Of a stretch of DNA of 36,319 nt, positions 13,216-19,466 are shown piece by piece. The stretch covers positions 1 through 36,319 of the forward strand of contig JANXSG010000068.1 in the NCBI GenBank assembly GCA_025352825.1, read 5' to 3'. This stretch comes from Chthonomonadaceae bacterium (GTDB lineage: Bacteria; Armatimonadota; Chthonomonadetes; Chthonomonadales; Chthonomonadaceae). The translations under genes and the position numbers were made by a program. The first letter of the stretch is position 1. Every line of letters begins with the position of its first letter. The notes under the pieces are model-generated. The model had not been told where the DNA came from. It worked only from the letters and a program-made list of their open reading frames with translations, and did no database searches.

Positions 13216-14175
13216 TTACTCCGCAAACCCAGTGCTGTAATCAGGAGTCGGCTCAATCGGGAGCTCGATCTCACCGCGATAAAGCAATTCTATCACTTTC
13301 TCGATCAGCATATTAGGCGGCATCATAAATCTTCCGCTGATTGAGCTTAACCGCTCATAAACTGGCTTACTGACGGTAATCACATCACAAACCCCAGCCA
13401 GTTCCTCCCTGTATTGCCGCAGCTCAGAAATTGCCTCATGCGGATTTAACCGCTGTTCAAGTAACCATTTTGCTTCTTTGCCAGTGATTCGATATGGAAT
13501 ATTCAGTATGTCAGTTGGAAGTAAGCGACGGTCTTTTATCAGCGATTCACCAGTATTAAGATAATGGTCAACAACTTCATTCTTGGAATGTTCAATCATA
13601 TCCGTGCTGGCGGCCTCGACTGGAGCATCATCCTCCTCAATAACGTCCGATCTGAAGAAATTATCAACGCTCTCTATAGCAGCCGCCATTTTGCGCTTAG
13701 CGTTCGCAATGCGCTCATTTTCCTTGTGGAAGGCACGTTCTTCATTCTTCCGATGTCGATCTTCTTTAGTGAGTTTTGCAGCAGCAGCTTCAACATGTTT
13801 AGCCGTGACTTTCCCCTCTGGCGCCGACTCCACCGCCTCTTTCCAAACCCCCTGGCGCTCATCAGCCGGGACCGTAGTGAGAGCCCTTACCTGTGCCTCA
13901 TTTTCAGGGACAATGTCGCCAATTGGCGACATTAGCTCACCAATCTTGAATGCATTTATCATCCTATAGGCATAAGCTTTACTGATCTCCCAGCGATCAT
14001 TCAGATATGCCTCAAAGGTCGAAAACTCAGCGCGATAGAGCTTCTGCGAACTAATCGTCAAAAGCGCGCTTCCCACCTCCAGAAACGCCATCCTGCCCTC
14101 AGCGATAGTATTCTCGCACTCAAGCAGCGTCTTAGTTTCTTCCTCGCTCAAATCCAAAGCCATCTGATAAGCCAT
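13216..14175 (-). CDS. DUF3102/ParB-like helical protein
   Basis: Start chosen at ATG 14175, which overlaps the nuclease stop as TAATG. The 319-residue product begins MAYQMALDLSEEETKTLLEC. It contains EGRMAFLEVGSALLTISSQK, then STFEAYLNDRWEISKAYAYRMINAFK, a pattern of phage and plasmid proteins related to DUF3102 with a helix-turn-helix-like end. The middle is a charged coiled coil (AAAKLTKEDRHRKNEERAFH). The C-terminal third has RITGKEAKWLLEQRLNPHEA and IEKVIELLYRGEIELPIEP. It lies between nuclease and initiator, so a role in replication or regulation is likely; the exact function is not known. Confidence 0.65.
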   Translation of the reverse strand: MAYQMALDLSEEETKTLLECENTIAEGRMAFLEVGSALLTISSQKLYRAEFSTFEAYLNDRWEISKAYAYRMINAFKIGELMSPIGDIVPENEAQVRALTTVPADERQGVWKEAVESAPEGKVTAKHVEAAAAKLTKEDRHRKNEERAFHKENERIANAKRKMAAAIESVDNFFRSDVIEEDDAPVEAASTDMIEHSKNEVVDHYLNTGESLIKDRRLLPTDILNIPYRITGKEAKWLLEQRLNPHEAISELRQYREELAGVCDVITVSKPVYERLSSISGRFMMPPNMLIEKVIELLYRGEIELPIEPTPDYSTGFAE

Positions 14176-14606
14176 TATCCAGGGTTCTCCTTGCAAAACA
14201 ACTTCAACTTGTCCCAGCTATCTTCAAAATCTTTAATTGCTTCCTGAGCATCTTCCAGACTATGAACAACAAAGCTGCCGCCAGCATCGAAAAAGGTCTT
14301 TTGTGCCACGCTCAGTCTGCCGGTCCCAGGGCGCTTAACCTCGAGGAGTAATGCCATACCTCGCGGCCAAGTCCGATACCGAATAGAGAGATCAGGGTAA
14401 CCAACCGAATTCACTTTCCTTTGGCTCTGGAAATACTGCCCGATCTCACTCACTTCATATCCTTTATGCCGTAGCCACATAACTATAAGCAGTTGCAGCT
14501 CGGCTTCATTGGCAAGTGAGAACCTGAGTTTAACACCTGGTTTCGGTGAAGGTTTATCAATATTTCCTCTCAAAGCATTCGCCTGTTTTTCAGTGACACT
14601 AAGCAT
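14175..14606 (-). CDS. VRR-NUC family nuclease
   Basis: Start chosen at ATG 14606, with GGAG five bases upstream; the open frame extends to 14,753 but through a terminator. The 143-residue protein is a compact VRR-NUC (PD-(D/E)xK) nuclease: EAELQLLIVMWLRHKGY, VGYPDLSIR (Asp72), LLLEVKRPGTGRLS (Glu89 and Lys91), then AQKTFFDAGGSFVVHSLEDA (Gln102). These enzymes cut branched or flap DNA in replication and recombination. It is next to the replication genes and overlaps the next start by one base. Confidence 0.85.
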   Translation of the reverse strand: MLSVTEKQANALRGNIDKPSPKPGVKLRFSLANEAELQLLIVMWLRHKGYEVSEIGQYFQSQRKVNSVGYPDLSIRYRTWPRGMALLLEVKRPGTGRLSVAQKTFFDAGGSFVVHSLEDAQEAIKDFEDSWDKLKLFCKENPG

Positions 14607-14615
14607 CAAATCTCC

Positions 14616-14656
14616 AAAAAGTCCCCCGGCTGGAAAGGAGATCAAGCAACCGGGGG
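14616..14656 (-). terminator. Intrinsic terminator or attenuator before the nuclease gene
   Basis: CCGGGGG (14650-14656) pairs with CCCCCGG (14623-14629), and on the minus strand TTTTT follows (14620-14616). It lies 10 bases before the nuclease start and could limit or time its expression. Upstream, at about 14,735-14,750, a smaller GGGGAG/CTCCCC hairpin is also visible. No gene is supported between 14,657 and 14,775. Confidence 0.65.
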
Positions 14657-14775
14657 CAAAGGGTAACTCAGGCGAAACGCTCTGTAGGACGTCCCGCTTC
14701 CAACGCTCAATAAGCGCTCGAAGCGAAAGGGGAGAGGATAACTCCCCAATCACTATCTATTCCAGATATTAATGT

Positions 14776-14877
14776 TTAGCCAGAGCCTTCACCTTCGCCT
14801 TCACCATCGCCCGAGCCATTGCCATCGCCATTGCCAGAGCCGGAGCCTTCACCTTCGTCATCAACTAATATATCCAT
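14776..14877 (-). CDS. 33-aa acidic Gly/Asp/Glu/Ser repeat peptide
   Basis: A tiny gene from ATG 14877 to TAA 14776. After MDILVDDEGEGSG the product is made almost only of G-[DENS] dipeptides (GNGDGNGSGDGEGEG). It is strongly acidic and probably unfolded. An AGG is five bases before the start, a weak ribosome-binding site. Gly/Asp-rich small proteins occur in the early regions of some phages with no known role. The precise alternating pattern and intact start and stop favour coding. Confidence 0.5.
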   Translation of the reverse strand: MDILVDDEGEGSGSGNGDGNGSGDGEGEGEGSG

Positions 14878-14908
14878 TTAGACCTGATATTGATCACAGT
14901 GGTAGGCA

Positions 14909-15346
14909 TTAGTGGCTCAGCCTCCAAATAATCGCTCCCCATGCCAACGCTACAAACAACGCAATCAAACCAAACACCTTTGCTCGCTCAAACCGGCTAT
15001 TGTCCTCACTGTAAAATCGAGCGCTCCCAGTCGATGCATCCCTCCGCCGCTTCCAATCCCGGACCATCTTTCGTGCCTCGATCATCCGAACAGTATTTTC
15101 ACAATGTGCCAGTTCCGGATTTTCAGCAGCAATAATGTCCGCTTCCCGCATCCTCTTCCAATAAGCATCATGCAAACGCCGCAAAACCTCCACTGTCTGA
15201 TCCCTATTCGCGCCAAATAAAGCCTCCCAATTCTCCTCCCGCTTCTGAGCTTTACGCTCATCACCCAAAACGCGCAAAGCAGAAACATGATTGCGCTCAG
15301 AGTAACTATCCCGAAACTCTTTAACTCGCGGATCTGAAGTCCTCAT
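14909..15346 (-). CDS. C-terminally membrane-anchored unknown early protein
   Basis: A 145-residue, highly charged helical protein (KEFRDSYSERNHVSALRVLG, DAYWKRMREADIIAAENPE, MIEARKMVRDWKRRRDAS) with one hydrophobic C-terminal helix (VFGLIALFVALAWGAIIW, residues about 124-141). This is the layout of a tail-anchored membrane protein with its domain in the cytoplasm. Its start overlaps the previous stop by four bases. No family is recognised. Confidence 0.7.
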   Translation of the reverse strand: MRTSDPRVKEFRDSYSERNHVSALRVLGDERKAQKREENWEALFGANRDQTVEVLRRLHDAYWKRMREADIIAAENPELAHCENTVRMIEARKMVRDWKRRRDASTGSARFYSEDNSRFERAKVFGLIALFVALAWGAIIWRLSH

Positions 15347-15549
15347 TCAACCACCTCCGCGTCTTCAATAATTTTCTCATCTAAAATCTTGAATGACTGC
15401 TCCCTGATATAAACCTCATCATTGAAATTATTAGGCATGAGTGAAGTTCTCGCCGCTTCGGCCATTTGAATCGGAGTATATAAATATTCATTCTTCTCGA
15501 TAGTAACTTCAGCCACCAAGTGGAAATCTACAGTAAAAATCTTCTTCAT
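15343..15549 (-). CDS. Small unknown early protein
   Basis: A 68-residue acidic protein (MKKIFTVDFHLVAEVTIEKN...ILDEKIIEDAEVVE). It starts at ATG 15549, directly after the stop of the recombination-like gene, and overlaps the next start by 4 bases. The first 20 residues look like two beta strands. No motif is recognised. Confidence 0.7.
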   Translation of the reverse strand: MKKIFTVDFHLVAEVTIEKNEYLYTPIQMAEAARTSLMPNNFNDEVYIREQSFKILDEKIIEDAEVVE

Positions 15550-16416
15550 CTAATTAGCTCCCTTCGCCGACAACGACATCAACTGATTCTTTGCAAACTC
15601 CTGCGTCCAGCTCTCCATATCAGCAGGAGGCGTTTCACCCCGTTTCGCATAAACCTGCCGCAACGAATTCAAAACACCTGGCATCGCCGCCCTCGTATCA
15701 GTCTCACCAGTGGGTTTCTCAGCACGCACTTCCTCAACTGGTTTCGCTGTCTGCTTCGCTGCCTGCGGCTCCTGCTTCAAAGTTGAATCCTCTGCATGAT
15801 CCTCCAAATCCTGAGTGTAAAACTCACTCGCGGAAGTCGCATTCAGAGTCGCGCCAACATAAGCCCGCTTCTCACACATCTTCAAAACCGTGTTCACTTG
15901 ATCGTGAATATCGGGCGAAGGAACTCGCCAAACTTTATACTCACCAGTTTTACCGCTCTTGACCGTCTCGACACCGCGCGTCTTATCCTCAAGCGTCACC
16001 TGGTTAGGATATAAATATCGATATCTGTACTTCTTTTCAAACGAATTGCAATTTGCAATACAACTCCCCATCACTTCGCCGTTCCGGTATAGATCGCACC
16101 GGATCGTAAAAGAAAAGAACGGCTCCCCATCATGATCCGCGCCAGACCAATCCTTGATCTCCTCAACGATGGTAAATATTGGGTGAAGTCCAAAAAACCG
16201 ACTTAATTTCTGAGCGCCTGGCTGGAACAAACAATCAGTATTGGTTCCCGGGATCTTGCCGTAGTCCACATCGCGCTTGAGGATCTTGCTTATAAACTGA
16301 ACCATCACCTCGTATTGAGCAACAGCCTGCTCAATACTTTGAACCGGCATCAAACCTTGGTTCTGCTGCGATATCACCATCGCGCCATCCTGGGGTATAA
16401 TCAATTCGTTACTCAA
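15550..16416 (-). CDS. Early-region conserved protein, possible recombination function
   Basis: Start chosen at TTG 16416, with AAGGAG nine bases upstream; the frame is open to 16,437. The 288-residue protein has the block VQFISKILKRDVDYGKIPGT followed by CLFQPGAQKLSRFFGL, a signature of a phage early-protein family (RDVDYGxIPGT...KPGAEKL) often encoded near recombination and nuclease genes. The core continues with FTIRCDLYRNGEVMGSCIAN and a conserved C-terminal helix after a Lys/Glu-rich linker. A single-strand annealing or DNA-binding role is plausible but unproven. A 13-bp hairpin directly precedes its ribosome-binding site. Confidence 0.65.
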   Translation of the reverse strand: MSNELIIPQDGAMVISQQNQGLMPVQSIEQAVAQYEVMVQFISKILKRDVDYGKIPGTNTDCLFQPGAQKLSRFFGLHPIFTIVEEIKDWSGADHDGEPFFSFTIRCDLYRNGEVMGSCIANCNSFEKKYRYRYLYPNQVTLEDKTRGVETVKSGKTGEYKVWRVPSPDIHDQVNTVLKMCEKRAYVGATLNATSASEFYTQDLEDHAEDSTLKQEPQAAKQTAKPVEEVRAEKPTGETDTRAAMPGVLNSLRQVYAKRGETPPADMESWTQEFAKNQLMSLSAKGAN

Positions 16417-16431
16417 TTGAAATGTCTCCTT

Positions 16432-16464
16432 TCTCAAGCGCCTATTTGCCGTAGGCGCTTGAGA
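16432..16464 (-). promoter_or_regulatory. 13-bp perfect hairpin at a translation start
   Basis: TCTCAAGCGCCTA (16432-16444) and its exact complement (16452-16464) surround a 7-base loop. No T tract follows. On the minus strand the stem ends right at the AAGGAG of 15550-16416, so it may control translation or mRNA processing there. Confidence 0.55.
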
Positions 16465-16492
16465 GCATTTAAGGGTTTCGCGTTCCCGTGTC

Positions 16493-16675
16493 TCAAGCCG
16501 GCCGCTTCAAAAAAGTCTCGACCGGACATCTGTAAATATCTGCAAGCCTGAGCGCGTTTCTGTAAAACGTGCCATGTAATTCATAAAATCGCACCCTGTT
16601 AGGATCACGATGCATCTTCTTCGCTATTTGCTCCAAAGTCAGCCCAGATTTAATTCGAGCCTCTTCAGCAGTCAT
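16493..16675 (-). CDS. Small XRE-type helix-turn-helix protein
   Basis: A 60-residue protein that is almost only an HTH: TAEEARIKSGLTLEQIAKKM, then HRDPNRVRFYELHGTFYRNA, then LRLADIYRCPVETFLKRPA. The LTxEQIAKKxxxxxxxVxxxE pattern and the C-terminal ADIYxCPVExFL match XRE-family proteins lacking an effector domain. Its start overlaps the upstream stop (ATGA). It could be a second early regulator (Cro- or CII-like). Confidence 0.75.
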   Translation of the reverse strand: MTAEEARIKSGLTLEQIAKKMHRDPNRVRFYELHGTFYRNALRLADIYRCPVETFLKRPA

Positions 16676-16869
16676 ATCGAAGCGCCCTCTTTAAACTCCC
16701 GCCCATGGTCAGTCAGATCCGGAATCGCGTCGCAAGCTTCCCGAACCGCTATGCACTCATTACAAATTCCTTCGGCATTTTCGGTCAATTCACTGCAGCC
16801 CGGCTGCATGCAAACATATCGATACGCATCCGAAATATCCTTCATATCGGATTCAGTAATCTCACTCAT
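16672..16869 (-). CDS. Small Cys-containing early protein
   Basis: A 65-residue acidic protein with possible zinc-binding cysteines: YVCMQPGCSEL and GICNEC, four Cys in a CxxxxC...CxxC layout. The rest is helical and acidic. The start is ATG 16869, with the 41-aa gene stop overlapping it. A small zinc-finger role is possible but unproven. Confidence 0.7.
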   Translation of the reverse strand: MSEITESDMKDISDAYRYVCMQPGCSELTENAEGICNECIAVREACDAIPDLTDHGREFKEGASI

Positions 16870-16991
16870 GCCGCTTCCTCCAGCTCCTCGCAGTATTTCC
16901 GAATATCCAACTTAGTAGCGATATTTGCCAGTTGTACAGTATTGCGAGTACTCCGCGTCCAGCCTACAATAGAAGTGTCAAATCTGCTCAT
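16866..16991 (-). CDS. 41-aa early peptide
   Basis: Starts at ATG 16991, overlapping the previous stop as ATGA, with GAGG seven bases upstream, and ends TGA 16866, again overlapping the next start as ATGA. The peptide begins MSRFDTSIVGWTRSTRNTVQ and ends RKYCEELEEAA. Both junctions are perfect stop/start overlaps, which argues strongly that it is translated. Function unknown. Confidence 0.7.
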   Translation of the reverse strand: MSRFDTSIVGWTRSTRNTVQLANIATKLDIRKYCEELEEAA

Positions 16992-17284
16992 CGCCGCACC
17001 TCACGAGCTTCACGCTGATCGCGCTGATCGCGCTGGGCAAACAAAGGATCGTCAAAACAACCAAATATCGTAGTAACCTCTGTACCGATATGCCTCTGCC
17101 CGAACTCATCCCGGAACAATCCTTTCTCGGCATACAGATCCGGAACCCATAAACGATGCTGAGCACGACATAAACTCTCAGGCAGCCGCGAATGATCGAA
17201 CGCGCTCTTAATCACCACGCCGGCCATTAGCCCGACCAAAAGCCCCGCCAGCGGCACCATAATTAATCGTGTTGAAACCTTCAT
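16988..17284 (-). CDS. Single-span membrane protein, early region
   Basis: A 98-residue protein. A hydrophobic helix near the N-terminus (LIMVPLAGLLVGLMAGVVI, residues about 7-25) is followed by a soluble part with a Cys in ESLCRAQHRLWVPDLY, the segment FRDEFGQRHIGTEV, and a Gln/Asp/Arg-rich end (AQRDQRDQREAREVRR) encoded by short direct repeats. Probably anchored in the inner membrane; orientation not known. Start and stop overlap both neighbours by four bases. Confidence 0.7.
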   Translation of the reverse strand: MKVSTRLIMVPLAGLLVGLMAGVVIKSAFDHSRLPESLCRAQHRLWVPDLYAEKGLFRDEFGQRHIGTEVTTIFGCFDDPLFAQRDQRDQREAREVRR

Positions 17285-17442
17285 GCCGCCATTGCCTCAC
17301 ATTCCCAACAGGGAAAGCCTTCCTTTTCGGTAAGTTCCTGTTCAGCCGTAATCTCACCCCGCTCCAAAACCTCATCAATGGAATCGATTTCCAGATCAAT
17401 CGGGTCCATATCCGGCAAAGGCTCAAAACATTTAATAGTCAT
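17281..17442 (-). CDS. First early gene, 53-aa acidic protein
   Basis: The open frame reaches 17,502, but that start would sit inside the promoter and operators. ATG 17442 has GGAGG eight bases upstream and is used here. The product is acidic (MTIKCFEPLPDMDPIDLEID... ending CWECEAMAA), with a CWEC near the C-terminus. As the first gene after the repressible early promoter it may be an early regulator or host-takeover peptide. No family is recognised. Confidence 0.65.
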   Translation of the reverse strand: MTIKCFEPLPDMDPIDLEIDSIDEVLERGEITAEQELTEKEGFPCWECEAMAA

Positions 17443-17454
17443 CTTAACTGCCTC

Positions 17455-17523
17455 CAACTTAGTTGATACCGTTAGTATATCAACTAAGTTGAACAATGTC
17501 AAGCATTATTTTAACTTAGTTTA
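17455..17523. promoter_or_regulatory. Operator array with CAACTWAGTTG palindromes
   Basis: Three palindromic sites: CAACTTAGTTG at 17455-17465, CAACTAAGTTG at 17481-17491, and a degenerate TTAACTTAGTTTAA at about 17511-17524. A fourth identical site is at 17802-17812 in the promoter of the divergent HTH gene. Same-sequence sites at both promoters indicate a single repressor. Confidence 0.8.
17474..17502 (-). promoter_or_regulatory. Major early (lytic) promoter, consensus sigma-70
   Basis: On the minus strand TTGACA (17502-17497), a 17-base spacer and TATACT (17479-17474). One operator fills the spacer, one lies just downstream of the start point and one lies upstream. The geometry predicts tight repression in the lysogen. 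Confidence 0.85.
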
Positions 17524-17781
17524 ACATTTCTGTAAATTTTTTTTACGCACATTAAAAGCGCCTTCGGGAGCGAAAGAATAAAGCTTATCAATTTCGATCT
17601 TGCATAGCTTAGCCCATACATATAGGTCGTCAGACTTAATCCCACTATAACCACTCTCAATATTTGAGATTTGTGTCTTAGTGAGGTTGAGAACTGATCC
17701 CATATCTTGCTGGGTTAAACCGGCCTTCTTGCGTGCTTCACGAAGTTTATTGGGGTCAATCTGTGGCTTTGTAGTATCCAT
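17521..17781 (-). CDS. Cro-like XRE regulator
   Basis: Start chosen at ATG 17781; the frame extends five codons to a TTG, but the promoter predicts transcription starting at this ATG. The 86-residue product is one XRE helix-turn-helix: LREARKKAGLTQQDMGSVLN, LTKTQISNIESGYSGIK, then DDLYVWAKLCKIEIDKLYSF, with a short basic tail. It has no peptidase or dimerisation domain. It lies upstream of the early promoter and faces the XRE gene 17898-18317, so it fits the Cro position. It could instead be the repressor; orientation alone does not settle this. Confidence 0.8.
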   Translation of the reverse strand: MDTTKPQIDPNKLREARKKAGLTQQDMGSVLNLTKTQISNIESGYSGIKSDDLYVWAKLCKIEIDKLYSFAPEGAFNVRKKNLQKC

Positions 17782-17787
17782 ATTTAC

Positions 17788-17816
17788 ATTGTACAACCGT
17801 TCAACTAAGTTGTCAA
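17788..17816 (-). promoter_or_regulatory. Promoter of the Cro-like gene, leaderless
   Basis: TTGACA (17816-17811), a 17-base spacer, TACAAT (17793-17788), then GTAAAT and ATG at 17781. The start point predicted 7 bases after the -10 is the A of the ATG, so the mRNA would be leaderless. The operator 17802-17812 overlaps the -35 and spacer. Confidence 0.75.
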
Positions 17817-17833
17817 TATCAAAGTAAAAATAC

Positions 17834-17876
17834 TTGCAATTTATTTGAAATTCATATAGTACAATATAGTTGTACT
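17834..17876 (+). promoter_or_regulatory. Promoter/operator region of the lysogeny operon
   Basis: A 19-bp palindrome AGTACAA-TATAG-TTGTACT (17858-17876) lies upstream of 17898-18317, with weak promoter elements (TTGCAA at 17834, TATAGT at 17855, 15-base spacing). A matching half, TTGTACAA, overlaps the -10 of the opposite promoter (17790-17797). This suggests a second regulator acting on both promoters. Confidence 0.6.
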
Positions 17877-17897
17877 TCTTAGATCGGGGAATATTGT

Positions 17898-18317
17898 GTG
17901 AGCACTTTCGGCGAATGGTTGTATTATCAGAGGACTGTGGTGAATAAGATCACGCAACAACGCCTAGCTGATTTGAGTGATTTATCTAAATCGTATGTTT
18001 CTCAATTGGAAAATGATCGAGTTCATTCAGGCTCAGGAGGTAAAATACGACCGACCGAAGAGACAGTCGCTATGTTGGCAGAAGCATTGAATGCTGATGA
18101 GAATGAAGGACGTCTTGCGGCAGGATATGCACCAAAGCAACCCATTAATATCCAAGAAGAGAAATCAGAATATGACCCTCTTCAAATCCCGATTCTCCAC
18201 GAAAAAAATAAAGGCGTCCTTGAAACATCCATAGATATCAATCTTGAAGTACGTGATTTGCTGAATGAACTCAATCGCAAAATGGATAAATTACTCAAAA
18301 AGAGCGAGGAGAGGTAA
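17898..18317 (+). CDS. XRE-family repressor-like regulator (lysogeny side)
   Basis: Starts at GTG 17898 with GGGGA seven bases upstream. The 139-residue protein has an N-terminal HTH: FGEWLYYQRTVVNKITQQRL, ADLSDLSKSYVSQLENDRVH. A SGSGGKIRPTEETVAMLAEAL stretch then completes the domain, followed by NADENEGRLAAGY typical of XRE repressors. The C-terminal third is a coiled coil (EVRDLLNELNRKMDKLLKKS) that could dimerise it. No S24 autocleavage domain is present, so SOS induction by RecA cleavage is not expected. It begins the plus-strand lysogeny operon. Confidence 0.85.
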   Translation: MSTFGEWLYYQRTVVNKITQQRLADLSDLSKSYVSQLENDRVHSGSGGKIRPTEETVAMLAEALNADENEGRLAAGYAPKQPINIQEEKSEYDPLQIPILHEKNKGVLETSIDINLEVRDLLNELNRKMDKLLKKSEER

Positions 18318-18955
18318 TGAAGAAATGTCATTTCTGTGCTGAGGAAATCCAGGACGAAGCAATTAAATGCAGATTTTGCGGTGAGATGTTAGATAATATT
18401 ACTCAGGAAATTCCAGTATCAAAGGATTTAACACCTGAAGCTAATGCGTTGATTGCTCAGATCAAATCGCCAAAAGACAATTCAGGTGATACCGGCAAGG
18501 TTCTGGCCAGCTGTATATATCTTTTTCTTGCAGTCTTCGTCGGATTTATAATTTATGTTGGATCAAGTCCCAAATCAGAAAATTCTACTTCTACATCTGA
18601 GGAACAAGCAAATACAATACCTTCTGATCCAATTTCAATAGCAAATGATCTTGCAACCCAACTAGCAGCTGAAAAAGCGAAAGTTGTTGTAAAGGATGAC
18701 TACACATGGAGATGGGATGGTGATTACGATTACATCCGAGGCAATGTGAAAAACAACAGCAGCCATACGGTAAGTTACTGGAAAGTCAGTGCGCATTATT
18801 TAAACCGTGCAAGAGAGATCATCGATACAGGTTATACAAACGCTTTGGAAACACTTCCTCCAGGTGCAACTAAGAGATTTGAAATAATGCATAGTCGGTT
18901 AAAAGATGCAAAAACAGTAACTGCCGCTATCGAAGAAGTGCAATTCTCAGATTGA
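18317..18955 (+). CDS. Zinc-ribbon membrane protein with FxLYD-like domain
   Basis: A 212-residue protein overlapping the repressor stop as TAATG, so made with it in the lysogen. Residues 4-21 form a zinc ribbon (KCHFCAEEIQ, KCRFCGE). A membrane helix covers about 62-82 (VLASCIYLFLAVFVGFIIYV). After a Ser/Thr linker, the C-terminal domain (RGNVKNNSSHTVSYWKVSAH, then GYTNALETLPPGATKRFEI) matches the FxLYD group of beta-sandwich domains. The layout is cytoplasmic zinc ribbon, one span and an extracytoplasmic domain. Being expressed from the prophage it may act in superinfection exclusion or host modification, but this is inference. Confidence 0.8.
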   Translation: MKKCHFCAEEIQDEAIKCRFCGEMLDNITQEIPVSKDLTPEANALIAQIKSPKDNSGDTGKVLASCIYLFLAVFVGFIIYVGSSPKSENSTSTSEEQANTIPSDPISIANDLATQLAAEKAKVVVKDDYTWRWDGDYDYIRGNVKNNSSHTVSYWKVSAHYLNRAREIIDTGYTNALETLPPGATKRFEIMHSRLKDAKTVTAAIEEVQFSD

Positions 18956-18973
18956 TTAATTGAAGGAAACCAA

Positions 18974-19183
18974 ATGAAAAAACTGCTGATCCTCGCTGCA
19001 TTGCTGTTCATCACGCCCCAGCTCTCGAACGCTGCCACCTGCTATGGCGCTGATAATTGTCGAGCCTGCAAGAACTGTAATTATTGTAAAAATTGTAACA
19101 GTGGTGGGAAGAAATGCGGGGTTTATAACCGGATTTACGGCACGCCGAAGAAGGCGAAACATCCGGAACATTCGAAGAAGTAG
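18974..19183 (+). CDS. Secreted Cys-rich small protein
   Basis: A 69-residue protein with a clear signal peptide (MKKLLILAALLFITPQLSNA, likely cut after residue 20), followed by seven Cys in a dense array (residues 23, 29, 32, 35, 38, 41, 48; NCRACKNCNYCKNCNSG) and a Lys/Gly-rich tail. Regular CxxC spacing suggests metal binding or a disulfide knot in the periplasm. Similar small Cys-array proteins occur in bacterial genomes without known function. GAAGGAAA precedes the start by 6 bases. Likely part of the lysogeny operon. Confidence 0.75.
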   Translation: MKKLLILAALLFITPQLSNAATCYGADNCRACKNCNYCKNCNSGGKKCGVYNRIYGTPKKAKHPEHSKK

Positions 19184-19231
19184 CTTGGCGACTGTGGGAG
19201 TATGGAATTCTGCTTGCTGATTAGGGAAGAA

Positions 19232-19292
19232 ATAGAGCAACCTCTCCAACCCGGGTTGCTACAACAGCCCGAATCAGCAAAAGTTGCTCTAT
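19232..19292. repeat. Nested inverted repeats between small lysogeny genes
   Basis: ATAGAGCAAC (19232-19241) pairs with GTTGCTCTAT (19283-19292). Inside is the 12-bp palindrome CAACCCGGGTTG (19248-19259). There is no T tract on the plus strand. It could be a structured RNA or a regulator site. Confidence 0.5.
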
Positions 19293-19319
19293 AGTGACTT
19301 TAGCAGAAGGGAGGGCGAG

Positions 19320-19466
19320 ATGCCTGACACATACTATCGTTTCTGCTGGAAATGCATAAGCTGGTACAAATGCTTCTATCTGATTCATGCTGATCGACAG
19401 ACCATTTGTATGCGCTGCGGCAGTCTGGAAACTACGGTTTCTATTCAGTGGAAATACGTCGCTTAG
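19320..19466 (+). CDS. 48-aa zinc-finger-like protein
   Basis: Start chosen at ATG 19320, preceded by GGGAGGGCGAG, a strong ribosome-binding site. The frame from 19,284 has none. The peptide reads MPDTYYRFCWKCISWYKCFY and then TICMRCGSLETTVSIQWKYV. The cysteines (CWKC...CMRC) form a probable zinc ribbon. Function unknown. Confidence 0.65.
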   Translation: MPDTYYRFCWKCISWYKCFYLIHADRQTICMRCGSLETTVSIQWKYVA

